In this document: piece after piece, positions 29,201-35,194 of the stretch
Numbering within the stretch: position 1 is the first letter of the stretch
Layout of the letters: every line of letters starts with the position of its first letter
Origin: a virus
Reading direction: 5' to 3' (one strand)
IMG/VR virus record: IMGVR_UViG_3300043772_002428
Location: 1-43,514 of that record
Length of the DNA stretch: 43,514 nt
Translations under genes and position numbers: made by a program
The notes under the pieces: model-generated
Database searches by the model: none
What the model was told of the DNA's origin: nothing
The model's input: only the letters and a program-made list of their open reading frames with translations

Positions 29201-30905
29201 TCCTGTTACTAAAATTGACAATGCCAACGACAGAATACAAGCGTATTACAATCCAGAAATTGGATTGCCGGGCAAAGATTTTGCACTACTACAGTCAGGT
29301 ATTGATTACCCTGGAGTGAAAGTTAAAGGCCCAGATTTTGATGAAAGCGGCGGCTTTGATGTTGCGGCTTTTGACAGTACACCATTTGACCCGTTGACCA
29401 TAGACAGTGATGGCACCTATGTAATCAGTGACGTAATACTTGACACAGTTATCACCAGTGACTATACCGATACAACACTAGGTACTAAACCTGAAGATAT
29501 AATTGTAGACGGCGGTCCTTATGTGTACGACAAATATACAGAATGGAGACAAAATACATTCTACGATAAAGGAGATTTAGTAAGTTACAATAATCAAATT
29601 TGGTATACTGTACAACCCTTTACTTCAAGCACATCTTTTAGTGCCAACAACTTTACCACCTATAATATAGGGCCTTATGCTAGTCATGCACCAGAAGAAC
29701 TTGTGCCTGGCAGGGTATATGACACATTAGATTTGAGGGTTAGTACTCTTGCAGTAGATCCGCTATCGACTTCGTATCAAAATTGGTCGTACTTCCAAGG
29801 AATTTATGTCGACTCGATTGCCGTAGCCAACGGTGGGTCTGGCTATAATCCTGGAACTACTGGAGTTGTACTAGAGGGCGGCGGATATATTACTCAAGCT
29901 GTAGCACAGGTTCTATTAGATGCAAATGGCACAGCTTATGGATTTCAAATATTGAACGGGGGAGCAGGATATCATACTACTCCAAATGTAATAATTACTG
30001 GGTCTAATACCACTCCAATTATTGCCAGTGCTGTGATGAAAATAAGCAACGCACCAAGTTCTGCAAATCCTTATGCTAAGTTAAGCTATCGTGTGTTTAA
30101 AGATATGGTGGATAACTATACTTACATAAGAATAGACGGATCTGCTATTACTACGTTGGCAGCAAATCTAGAAATAACCGACACTGAAATTAATGTAACA
30201 AATGCATCAGTATTACCTGAACCGGCCGGTTCAGGTGGCGAACCGGGCGTAGTGTTCATCAATGGTGAACGCATTACTTACTACACAAAAGACAGCGCCA
30301 ATAACAGACTTGGGCAGTTACGAAGAGGAACTAATGGCACCGGAATTAAAAAACATCTATTGGGTGATAGTGTAGTCGACGGAGGACAAAGTCAGTACGT
30401 TCCTTATAGCTCTAATAGAATTTGGTATGCAGGCAACACAGGCCCTGGGTCAATTAATATTTCAGTGAACTCAACTACTATTAATGGAACTAACACTTAT
30501 TTCTTATCAAATTTAACAATCGGAGGCAATATTTTTGCAGCTGATGGTAGATATATTGGAGTGGTTTCTAGTATTAGTAGCAATACACTGGCCACAGTGT
30601 CTACAACTCCGAGATTTAACGCCACTGGTGTTAGTTACGATTATGCTGCTGATGTCACACTGACCACAGGAGCAAATGTAGCGTATACGTTTTATTCTAA
30701 TACTGGGTACATTAGAAGTAATTTATGGTATTCATCTGGCGGAACTCCAATATCAACAGAATTTGCTAATGTAATCACTACAGAAAGTTCTAGACCAATG
30801 GACATTGATGGGACTGGACAAGATGATACTGCCACTGATGGCACTGGTTTATACAATGCAACTACCATTCAATCTCAGTTCTTGAGACAAGGCCAAGTGG
30901 GATAA
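17217..30905 (+). CDS. giant tail/baseplate structural protein (4562 aa) with YHYH-like and FG-GAP propeller domains
   Basis: A single uninterrupted frame of 13.7 kb in the position of T4 gene 7. The N-terminus (ITKTINFLPGIFQSD) looks like a wedge attachment segment. At about 570-670 is a YHYH-like domain (WHYDINQ, then LIGFAKDGYPIYGPFGYDNP). At about 1555-1710 is a W-rich region including PWEMLGF and PDWWENEYGPSPYTSGN. At about 2520-3145 are seven FG-GAP-like blades (for example NFGYSISVSKDDQWLYVGAP), interrupted by small beta domains of the YLDG-GIDW type. W-x-N-x2-Y-x2-G-x-Y modules occur at about 2111, 3547, 3955 and 4108. NGGxGY repeat blocks occur at about 3857-3930 and 4199-4275. The overall role in the tail is inferred from position. 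It may replace several separate T4 wedge or fibre proteins and contact host surface glycans. Confidence 0.85.
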   Translation: MPITKTINFLPGIFQSDTNRKFLNATLDQLMTEPNLIPINGYVGRKFAPGFNSINSYVLEPTADRADYQLEPSIVVKNQNTNNVEFQTTYPEILQKLDFYGGNTDNQDTLWSSDFYSYNSRINADAFINFGQYYWLPNGPTPVDVYAGTADLERTFYVYPDAGLNVYNLSGFGTVPNPDLVFARGGNYKFIVNQPGKSFYIQTQPGISGISNRTNQSTRQILGVTNNGTDVGTISFNVPSATDQDFYTSMPVVQEVDLVSTVSYADLQGKLLSEIKSQYGGIDGQNANLNGKYLIFENYSANAADWTASSVTVPESQRYGIWKIILNPVGLDYIFTLVYYLPIPENNKVIIMSGLEYGNTEWYTTSQDRLQIIPVITAPLTELYYQDSSDPSQYGVIKIVEASNNIINVDSEILGKKGYVSPNGVTFTNGLKIVFDDSVTPEAYQNKEYYVDGVGSGIVLVAVSDLIINAAQAKNNYQPSQNFVVYASAKLNAAADQLTVTTTDNPDGTNVAVGQFPNTINSNYIVEQNIEFRYPYRAGQNLPGEHENLLFSADNIGVTLPGIVINGVSNGATVPGQNNTTWHYDINQVLINGQDAYGGYTLDNGRYVYTNSNFITANAWGNVTSFVQGYTDLTTGHSKLIGFAKDGYPIYGPFGYDNPIDDASGIIRMVSSYTASSDGLYRPPAQTVTVTADATSTNFIAVSTTNGINPGMRVTLNNGGISEGTVWVVNNGLKTAQGLPNFNGTISQIQLNTNVTVLAGTSLTFEFLPGAFIEDYTFDENTGTLDQYNGRFCVTPEFPNGTYAYFVTQNSNNQPVYPYIVGSAFYGSTAIDTNTSLATPDYLIISRASKDLNPWTRRNRWFHKNVLELTTIYTNIEQIVDSENRAKRPIIEFDSDLQLYNFGKTAKQPVDIFDTRIETPFTTVEGVTGIFVDGIELVEGMRIIFGADQDPNSKAKIWVVTFVNIYDDPTQPEIIHLVPATDSTVLADETVSVFNGITNNGKSFWYTGTEWLESQQKLTVNQAPLFDVFDNEGISFNDISKYPIVNNQTRFQGNKIFGYKLGEGSADPVLGFPLSYKNFNNVGDIEFENFFETDTFSFGENNTTVIKNVNSGFLHKNNANGTFSKINTWTNVNTPSRQMQDLAFTYDGITNRFNIDIIPDLSTTEPNIIVYVNAKRLPVSDINAYPLPDNNLMLVINPLKIEQGDRIDILVYNSTESSQIGFYTFPDNLNYNPQNALLKYPTLGELRNHIGELSQNNLLFTGSYPGVSNLRDLYIENFAGTMLQQSAPISYAGMFLSDEEFNFVSSLLNAQQEYTKFKNKFLTLAGKSNQIDPTNPVTGVDYILKQINIIKDKTFPWYYSDMVPYGDNKKTITYSVFNPNQRNYEITEIFSNETVGSKAILLYLNSTQLIYGIDYTFLVTGPGVRILDTVELNIDDTITIVEYYDTDGNWIPETPTKLGLYPKFTPEIFTDYTYTTPQTFIKGHDGSLTVTFGDFRDQLILELEKRIYNNIKVVYSEKLVNIYDSIPGKFRDTGFTLAQYNNLIARHYLQWTGVNNLDYVTNSTYVNDSPFSYNYSSAKDKINDANLPGSWRACYEYFYDCQTPHLSPWEMLGFSEQPDWWENEYGPSPYTSGNKILWTDLQNGLIAQGSRQGIDNRFKRPGLLDFIPVNENGELLPPIGLITTSYDSTGFNRSWVMGQFSPTETAWRNSSDYPFAVQYAIAMMKPAKYFAYGLNTNKYRYNTDLDQYVITGTNYRIVPDDVDVNGYTNSNGSISRASGYLNWITDYQTSKGVTDKQPLLDFVRNYNIQLSYRMAGFSGKQYLKILAEQNSPESTNETIIIPDSDYDLVLSKSTPVLNVRYSGVIIEKTNSGFKVSGYDLARPYFTVVPPVTTGTKKIVRVLDRTVEYYTEYTNYRINVPYGTEFTNLQQLSNLLSGIERFLTLQGFKFGYFDERLGQIRNWELSVRELLFWVQQGWGVGSVITLSPVADTLKLTNTSATVDVISNSFFGTKVVNQNFSVLNSDGYSVTRDNNQFDLALTNSVDLIGYAELNLVQYEHVLIFNNKTQFNDIIYDSVMGQRQYRLKIVGQKTGGWTGTLAAQGFIYNQPGVQAWRMNKDYLKGDLVEYKNFYYAANKKLPGATSFNFSDWLPVDKNKIKTGLLSNFARNAQLPETFYDVDQVNLESQYDQFALGLIGYRNRSYLNELGLDDASQVKFYQGYIKEKGTRNSINALGQVSFSGRPSDVSVSEDWAFRVGGYGSVGTNQFVELVLDEAYTLNNPTSVEVLSNNSVVFGSLYNDNLGLYKTAVSPWSSPFLLNRTINSDYSDDILTAGFVNIEDVDFTLFDLRNITSLNAGIQNIGDGSSIWVAKDYNQKWNVFRVVDTDTKIVNSINALNNRVSIVTDKFHNLSKNDPILITNTDKFNGFYRVITVESLTSFTIEVEVSLRGFSSATQSGSLFKLISMRVTDPSDIISIPSVTNWMPNDKVWVDNSNTQQEWAVYNKTEPWSMTRSLPSGTLSNSRQYGSSVSLSNNNKFAVVGIPGYSGSLLANAGAISNYILNFNNELVEDVTLDGKAVGTIGLGSVIDSGTDRVIASAPLSGSGRGWIYTYKRGAFGSLTESQLLCPNVNSAANFGYSISVSKDDQWLYVGAPEAGTVFVYALNNLMESGNSSVTANGNVNSFVLSFTPYDSEAVLVRSASRTYVPNYDYTISGSTINFVSPPPAGTISVVQEVGYSLYATIAGNAAEKFGYSVSSTIEGAQVVIGSPQANVTVGNVTYTNSGSVDIWNRSIENYIAKGSENLFSGISAISEFTKVYLDGTLQTLGIDWVPFNVNWVLFSSTPKLGQIVTVESNILHEIQSIYPQTPYTDQQFGYSVDICTNNCSLFVGAPYQSQTNLLSGAVYRFLNQGRVYGTITGTIQNPTVNSGDSLRINNFVVTFNNTNLGDVVTAINNANIPGVTASAVNGYLKIDSNSLVLADKLRILPGIGSAINDLGLEVFTEVELINNYSNKSYDYFGKVVQINNNSNILVVASDSAATLVTTTFDLTSRVTTFDTGSTGFKEPVDDSGSVWIYSYLPSNVNSIANAGKFAFIQQLTPTSAEGSLKTNDRFGSGVSITEYQMLIGSLNFNQFNFNAGKVFQFNNQNNLLGWDKLRSQEPRVDINGITKAYIYDAQSQSIQYNLDYIDPAKGKILGLAEQEITYKIDYDPAVYNNTSLSTVAKDNNLFWTNQQVGQVWWDLSVIRYIDYEQGSIKYRNSNWGRAFPNSSVDVYEWVESIYPPSQYVANGGSGTPKYPSDNAYTSLTYIDPLTNYATVKYYFWVKDKTTLSVNQFGRSIPVATIASFIRDPKNTGIKYFAALKDDSVAIYNMENETTGRNTIFHLDYVTQINSNIIHNEFALLNDTTSKSDEIPQNIYNKMVDSISGADVFGNPVPDPTLQVQNRYGIDFRPRQSMVIDKDEAMREFVLYTNKILEKNLISQGYDISGLSLGEPIPTSNSGAYDLTVTNLEELSYVNIQIRPIGYKVLVQTNSLIGNLWTIYVKDRSVLTWQPNTNYKRGQYILNNQIAYYVKNNFTSGATFTFTDDIEIYNVRNEWVLDRVQAYNNNDYWEFVDWYAPNYDQTVKPNYTIQTTAELGNLNLKAQDIVKILNNGQGKWFIIQVFPNIVNTVAIQDGTIQLKDNLYELPAYGMGFDSDNFDINRFDQNPSIEIRSIVDIIKNNIFINNLDIEFLKLFFVFVNYVLYEQKNVDWVFKTSFINVLQQIKGLNQPPIYSRENIDIYLDYINEVKPYKTTVREYVVDYQGDDNYTGYVTDFDVPPYYDPVLKINRSPSGEFIEDIRALQQPQYADWLSNYSYNIESIEIINGGTGYTFPPTVVITGSNNGNDAVARALITNGVVTKIILVYAGSDYITTPIISIVGGNGTKASARAVLKNDKVRSITAKLVYDRYTYGSTIVNWTPNTVFTQGQIITYNSVAYVVNTSFTSGNNFSLTNLTVYPVTKIDNANDRIQAYYNPEIGLPGKDFALLQSGIDYPGVKVKGPDFDESGGFDVAAFDSTPFDPLTIDSDGTYVISDVILDTVITSDYTDTTLGTKPEDIIVDGGPYVYDKYTEWRQNTFYDKGDLVSYNNQIWYTVQPFTSSTSFSANNFTTYNIGPYASHAPEELVPGRVYDTLDLRVSTLAVDPLSTSYQNWSYFQGIYVDSIAVANGGSGYNPGTTGVVLEGGGYITQAVAQVLLDANGTAYGFQILNGGAGYHTTPNVIITGSNTTPIIASAVMKISNAPSSANPYAKLSYRVFKDMVDNYTYIRIDGSAITTLAANLEITDTEINVTNASVLPEPAGSGGEPGVVFINGERITYYTKDSANNRLGQLRRGTNGTGIKKHLLGDSVVDGGQSQYVPYSSNRIWYAGNTGPGSINISVNSTTINGTNTYFLSNLTIGGNIFAADGRYIGVVSSISSNTLATVSTTPRFNATGVSYDYAADVTLTTGANVAYTFYSNTGYIRSNLWYSSGGTPISTEFANVITTESSRPMDIDGTGQDDTATDGTGLYNATTIQSQFLRQGQVG

Positions 30906-30911
30906 AAATAT

Positions 30912-30919
30912 AATAAATA
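30912..30919 (+). promoter_or_regulatory. late promoter octamer AATAAATA
   Basis: AATAAATA lies in the 31-bp gap after the giant gene and 17 nt before the next ATG. AAAGG follows as ribosome-binding site. Confidence 0.65.
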
Positions 30920-30936
30920 CAGGATAAAGGTTTAAA

Positions 30937-31803
30937 ATGGCTATTAAAATATCTGAACTGCCCGAAATAAATTCGGCTAATCTTATAAGTTCTTCTGTTA
31001 GTGTGATACCAATAACAGCGGACAGCCCCATTTTGGACACGTATAAAGTTCGAACCACTACATTAAAAACTTATATCGAAAACGGGGATTTTGACGCAAC
31101 AGGTAACATCACAGCTACAGATGTAAAATTTAGTACATGTACTAGTCCAAGATTAAGTTTGGGAACTGTAAGTGGATCTACAGTAATTGATGCTTCTGCT
31201 AGCCAATTTCAGACTCTTGTCACTAACGGAAACGTTACTTTGGCATTTATAAATTGGCCAACAACTGGAAATGTTAGAGAAATTACTTTAGGTATAAACG
31301 TAATTAGCACCACGCACAACATTATTAATCCCATTGATGTTACGACCAATGCAAATGGAATCACTGGGTATAATCCTAGTACCCGAGTTTTTACTGCACC
31401 TACTCCTGGAGTTTACAGCTTTAATTATTTAACAACCAACGCTGGTACAAGTATTACACTAAGTGAAAACAATACTGTACTTCGTCCTTTTAATTCAACT
31501 AGTCAAGTAATTACAGCCAACAGCAGTGTCATTGATTTAGGGGCAACATATAGTGTATATAATCCAAGTACTATTTCTAATGTCGGGACTGCAACATTGG
31601 CCAACGGAGTCGTGGGGCAAATAAAAGTTATTTCTAGTATGGGATCTTCGACGTTTACTGTAAATATAGCAGCTCCGAGTTGGAAATTGGGATCAGGCAA
31701 CATTATGTTTACAGGAAATACATCTTCAATCACGTTGTCGTGGCAGTCAGCATTACAAGATTGGATAGTGCTTTCATCTTATGGTAATGTAATACTGAGT
31801 TAA
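30937..31803 (+). CDS. virion structural / tail fibre-type protein
   Basis: A 288-aa protein. The first residues AIKISELPEINSANL are the attachment-type motif common at the N-terminus of phage fibre and appendage proteins. The rest is a Ser/Thr/Asn-rich beta protein without charged catalytic motifs. The C-terminal block SWKLGSGNIMFTGN then SALQDWIVLSSYGNVILS resembles the tip strands of marine phage virion proteins. No membrane segment or signal is seen. It lies directly behind the giant baseplate gene with its own late promoter octamer and a clear Shine-Dalgarno. The exact place in the particle cannot be told; a small fibre or fibre connector is most likely. Confidence 0.65.
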   Translation: MAIKISELPEINSANLISSSVSVIPITADSPILDTYKVRTTTLKTYIENGDFDATGNITATDVKFSTCTSPRLSLGTVSGSTVIDASASQFQTLVTNGNVTLAFINWPTTGNVREITLGINVISTTHNIINPIDVTTNANGITGYNPSTRVFTAPTPGVYSFNYLTTNAGTSITLSENNTVLRPFNSTSQVITANSSVIDLGATYSVYNPSTISNVGTATLANGVVGQIKVISSMGSSTFTVNIAAPSWKLGSGNIMFTGNTSSITLSWQSALQDWIVLSSYGNVILS

Positions 31804-31811
31804 TATACAAA

Positions 31812-31967
31812 ATGCAAGAAAAAGACCAGATAAATAGAAATAATGAGTTAGACAAAAAGGATGATGTTCCGCAAAAACCCAACGAATCTACAGGTATATA
31901 TGTTCGTGGTTTTGTAAGAATCACAGATCCCGAAACTGGAAAAGTTCTAGTAGAAACAGCAAAATAA
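31812..31967 (+). CDS. 51-aa protein, short paralogue of the N-terminus of the next virion protein
   Basis: A small ORF starting 8 nt after the preceding stop (ATG 31812-31814, TAA 31965-31967). The first 25 residues are charged (MQEKDQINRNNELDKKDD) and then comes GIYVRGFVRITDPETGKVLVETAK. That second part aligns by eye with the start of the following protein (IQGHIKIWCPCTGEIL): G-x-[VI]-[RK]-I-x-x-P-x-T-G-[KE]-[VI]-L. The small protein stops just where the neighbour continues into its conserved NAIHYENMS block. It could be a truncated duplicate or a small accessory protein. Tight spacing and coding-like sequence support a real gene. No function is known. Confidence 0.6.
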   Translation: MQEKDQINRNNELDKKDDVPQKPNESTGIYVRGFVRITDPETGKVLVETAK

Positions 31968-31977
31968 TGGATTGATT

Positions 31978-32571
31978 ATGTTTGATAAAACCAATACGAT
32001 GATTCAAGGACACATAAAAATTTGGTGTCCTTGCACCGGTGAAATTCTCAGTGATAAATCTAATGCAATCCATTATGAAAACATGAGTGAAGCTTTGGCC
32101 CAGAGTTTGGCTAACAAAGGCACAGGATTTATCCAAAGTATGGCTTTTGGAAACGGTGCCACCGCAGTTGACAGTACTGGGGTAATTACCTATCTTCCTA
32201 CAAATACATACGGACAAAATGCAAGTTTATACAACCAAACTTACAGTAAAGTAGTAGATAACACTAGTGCATTAAACACAGACCCCAGTAGAAATTATAT
32301 AGAAGTAAGACACACACCAGGATTGATCTACACAGATCTTTTTGTAAGTTGTTTGCTAGACTATACTGAACCTGCCGGACAACAAGCTTTTGATAACAGT
32401 GCTACAATGACAGGGACTTACGTGTTTGATGAACTGGGATTACTAAGCGAAAGTGAAAAACTTTTAACTCACGTAGTTTTCCATCCAGTTCAAAAAGCTT
32501 TAAACAGATTAATTCAAATTGATTACACAATTAGAATTCAAACTTTGACAAATTTGAGTAGTAATTTGTAA
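31978..32571 (+). CDS. conserved virion structural protein of T4-like marine phages
   Basis: A 197-aa protein from the ATG at 31978; a TTG two codons earlier is also in frame. Features visible are IQGHIKIWCPCTGEI, NAIHYENMSEALAQSLANKG, FIQSMAFGNGATAVDSTG, a long central beta region, then YVFDELGL and VVFHPVQKALNRLIQIDYTIRIQ at the C-terminus. I recall proteins of this pattern in tail-fibre neighbourhoods of T4-like cyanophages, where they are listed as virion structural proteins. There is no enzymatic motif. It sits between the 51-aa partial paralogue and the 540-aa fibre, with a 41-bp gap downstream that contains a late promoter. A small fibre-associated or baseplate-peripheral role is an inference. 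Confidence 0.6.
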   Translation: MFDKTNTMIQGHIKIWCPCTGEILSDKSNAIHYENMSEALAQSLANKGTGFIQSMAFGNGATAVDSTGVITYLPTNTYGQNASLYNQTYSKVVDNTSALNTDPSRNYIEVRHTPGLIYTDLFVSCLLDYTEPAGQQAFDNSATMTGTYVFDELGLLSESEKLLTHVVFHPVQKALNRLIQIDYTIRIQTLTNLSSNL

Positions 32572-32583
32572 CTGGAAAAAGAA

Positions 32584-32591
32584 TATAAATA
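32584..32591 (+). promoter_or_regulatory. perfect T4 late promoter octamer TATAAATA
   Basis: TATAAATA, identical to the T4 late consensus, lies in the short gap before the 540-aa fibre gene, 21 nt before its ATG. Confidence 0.75.
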
Positions 32592-32612
32592 TACTAAACG
32601 GATATATGAATA

Positions 32613-34235
32613 ATGGCCTATACGATTAATTTAACAAATGGTACAATTTTAACGACCATAGCGGACGGTACAGTTAACAGTACGGCCTGTAGTCTTACCT
32701 TAGTGGGTAAAAACTATGCAGGTTATGGTACTTTTTTGAATACAGACTTAGTTCATGTTCTTGAAAACTCTGCAAGTACTACACCGCCAACAACCCCATT
32801 AATTGGGCAACTTTGGTGGGATAGTGCAGGCAATTTAAAAGTTTATACAGGTTCTACATTTAGAACTTTGGGTACAATGACAGCTAGTAACAGCGCACCT
32901 ACGGGATCTGTTACTGGCAATGCTTGGTGGGATACATTTAATCAGCAGCTCAATATATACAATGGTGCTTCATGGGTCTTAATCGGCCCAGCTTTTACTA
33001 GTAACACCGGCCAGTCTGGAACAATTGTTGGAACTATCACAGATTCAGGGTTAACCAGCCACGTGGCGGTTAACGTATATGTTTCTAACACTTTAGTAGC
33101 CATTGTCAGTAAAGACAGCGAGTATACTCCGCAAACTGTTATTTCTGGATTTAGCACAATCAGGCCAGGATTTAATTTAAGTACAGCAATTGCTAATATT
33201 AAGTATGTGGGCACTGCTACAAATTCGGACGCACTAGGCAGTATTAGTTCGACTAATTATGCTAGAACAGATATTGCCACTACTTTTGCCAACACTATTT
33301 CTGTTAATAATAACAGCGGGTTAACTGTTGGTACAGGAAATAATTTTACTGTTGGGGTAAGTGGAAATGTCACACAGTTAACTAATAACATACAAAATGC
33401 GAATTTGGTAATTCGTGCTAACATCGGTAGCGGAATTGTTACAGCACTAACAGTAAACGGATCCGACGGGTCTACTACTATTGCTAACTTAATTACATCT
33501 GGTGCTTTTAACACCAGCGGTTATATTGCTACAACTAGTGCAGACCAAGCAACTAGCAATGTGACAGGTGCTGTTAGAGTAACTAATGGTGGAGTTGGTG
33601 TAAATGGAAATGTGTTTACATCTAATAGCTTTGTTGCATTAGGCAACGTTGTCGTAAGTAGAGAAGCTCGCGCAACGGGTAATATTTCTACCAGCGGGTA
33701 TCTTATTATTTCAAACAGTGATGCTGCTACCAGTAACGTAACTGGGGCACTGCGAATTAGCGGCGGAATGAGCTTAGGTGGAGCAATCTTTGCCGCTGGT
33801 AATATCAATGGCGCATATTTTAATGGTGTGGCTATCAATGCGTTATACGCTGACTTGGCAGAAAGATTCGAAGCAGACGCACACTATGAACCAGGTACAG
33901 TTTTGACCATGGGCGGTGCTGCAGAAGTTACAATTGCAACTGAAGAATTAAGTGAGGACGTATTCGGAGTTGTTAGTACTCGTGCAGCTTATTTGATGAA
34001 CAGTCAAGCTGGGACCAATGAAACTCATCCTCCGGTAGCAGTCAGTGGCCGTGTTCCTGTTAAAGTAGTTGGCTCTATTAAGAAAGGCCAAAGATTGGTC
34101 AGTGCAGGCCGAGGATTGGCTCGCGCTGCAAATAAAGAAGAAATTACACCATTTAATGTAATTGGTCGAGCACTAGAAAACAAGGCAGACGACGGTGAAG
34201 GAACAATATACGCCATCGTAACATTAAATAGTTAA
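32613..34235 (+). CDS. tail fibre protein with C-terminal chaperone/peptidase_G2-like domain
   Basis: A 540-aa protein. The N-terminus (about 1-130) contains two repeats of G-x-x-WWD (GQLWWDSAGNLKVYTG and GNAWWDTFNQQLNIYNGASW), a motif frequent in fibre shafts. The shaft at about 210-390 is built of near-repeats such as GYIATTSADQATSNVTGAVR and GYLIISNSDAATSNVTGALR. The C-terminus (about 412-540) begins YADLAERFEADAHYEPGTV and continues with FGVVSTRAAYLMN and VSGRVPVKVVGSIKKGQ, the pattern of the C-terminal intramolecular-chaperone or peptidase_G2-type domain of phage tailspikes and fibres. That domain aids trimer folding and in some relatives cleaves itself off. Whether this one self-cleaves is not determined. 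It probably binds the host surface. Confidence 0.8.
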   Translation: MAYTINLTNGTILTTIADGTVNSTACSLTLVGKNYAGYGTFLNTDLVHVLENSASTTPPTTPLIGQLWWDSAGNLKVYTGSTFRTLGTMTASNSAPTGSVTGNAWWDTFNQQLNIYNGASWVLIGPAFTSNTGQSGTIVGTITDSGLTSHVAVNVYVSNTLVAIVSKDSEYTPQTVISGFSTIRPGFNLSTAIANIKYVGTATNSDALGSISSTNYARTDIATTFANTISVNNNSGLTVGTGNNFTVGVSGNVTQLTNNIQNANLVIRANIGSGIVTALTVNGSDGSTTIANLITSGAFNTSGYIATTSADQATSNVTGAVRVTNGGVGVNGNVFTSNSFVALGNVVVSREARATGNISTSGYLIISNSDAATSNVTGALRISGGMSLGGAIFAAGNINGAYFNGVAINALYADLAERFEADAHYEPGTVLTMGGAAEVTIATEELSEDVFGVVSTRAAYLMNSQAGTNETHPPVAVSGRVPVKVVGSIKKGQRLVSAGRGLARAANKEEITPFNVIGRALENKADDGEGTIYAIVTLNS

Positions 34236-34247
34236 ACGGAACAAAAT

Positions 34248-35177
34248 ATGACATACGCATCTGGTGGATTAATACAAGCAAGTGATTTCAACAATTTAGT
34301 AGGGGCCTCGGCAGGAACTCAAGGCGGTGGAACTCAACTTAATCCTGTTTGGTCAACTGGTCAGGGAAATTATGGCTACGGCCAAACCGCAGTCAGTAAC
34401 GTGTCTGTCAGCGGCACAGTGGCAGCAACTAACTGGGCAAGTTTAGTTAATACATTAAATTCAGCCAGGATTCATCAAAGCGGCAGCGGATCTGGTATAA
34501 GTGCTCCAACTGCTGGAACCACAATAGCGTTTTTATCCACATTGACATCAGCAGTTTCCACAGCAGCCACTAACAGACTTAGTGCAGCTACTACTGGAAC
34601 AACAACATCACTTGGTAAATCTGTAACAATGTCTGCCGCTGCTAGTTCTGCGGTGACTGGCACTATTACTTTTACTGTTACTTTCGCATCAGTCGATCAG
34701 GCACGCTATTTCTTTAATGCCGGCGGATCCTTAAATTTATCATATAGTGCTTTTACTAATACTGGTGGAACAGCTCGTGGGACTAGTATTCAAACCATGG
34801 CCCAAACTAATTTTGCATCAAAAAGGCTTAATGCTGCAAGTTACAGTGCCAGAACTGGCTCAGGTGGGACCTTAGTCACAGACACTACCACAGGCGGGTA
34901 TTATGCACTAGGCGCAAGTACGGAAAGATTCCGAGTTAACAGCACCAGTTATTATACAGGCGATACCTTTCAAGTATTCTATGCAACCAATGGCACAACC
35001 GGATCTTATGGTGCAAACGGCAACGTCCTTACTATTACAGTGACAGCAACTTCTGCAACCACAGGATCCACTCAGCCGGCAGACAGTATTAACATCCTTT
35101 TGACCATGTTGTTAACAGCCACGTTTCCAGAAACAACTAACTTAACCAATTCTTGGGGCTCAGTGACTATTTCTTAA
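34248..35177 (+). CDS. Ser/Thr/Gly-rich virion structural protein
   Basis: A 309-aa protein. It begins YASGGLIQASDFNNL and has NYGYGQTAVSNVS at about 43-55, then WASLVNTLNSARIHQ, a pattern I recall in virion proteins of marine T4-like phages. Residues about 85-150 are very rich in Ala, Thr and Ser and form short beta repeats. The C-terminal 150 residues include FASVDQARYFFNAGG, SLNLSYSAF and a final hydrophobic strand SINILLTMLLTATF. No enzymatic motif, signal or coiled coil is visible. It follows the fibre by 12 nt and is the last gene of the late module before the promoter and dyad at 35195-35238. It is probably a fibre or particle-surface protein. Confidence 0.6.
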   Translation: MTYASGGLIQASDFNNLVGASAGTQGGGTQLNPVWSTGQGNYGYGQTAVSNVSVSGTVAATNWASLVNTLNSARIHQSGSGSGISAPTAGTTIAFLSTLTSAVSTAATNRLSAATTGTTTSLGKSVTMSAAASSAVTGTITFTVTFASVDQARYFFNAGGSLNLSYSAFTNTGGTARGTSIQTMAQTNFASKRLNAASYSARTGSGGTLVTDTTTGGYYALGASTERFRVNSTSYYTGDTFQVFYATNGTTGSYGANGNVLTITVTATSATTGSTQPADSINILLTMLLTATFPETTNLTNSWGSVTIS

Positions 35178-35194
35178 TTTCTGAATCAAATCAA

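Noticed and set aside
31829-31836. GATAAATA as a further late promoter
   Set aside because: It lies inside the 51-aa gene and does not sit at the expected distance before the next start at 31978.
33530-33760. DNA-level tandem repeat in the fibre shaft
   Set aside because: The similarity is between protein units (SADQATSNVTGAVR and NSDAATSNVTGALR) and is ordinary for fibre shafts; the DNA is too diverged to be a recent repeat.
33257-33838. Minus-strand open frames opposite the 540-aa fibre gene
   Set aside because: They mirror the codon pattern of the repeat-rich plus-strand fibre, have no ribosome-binding sites and show no recognisable motif.
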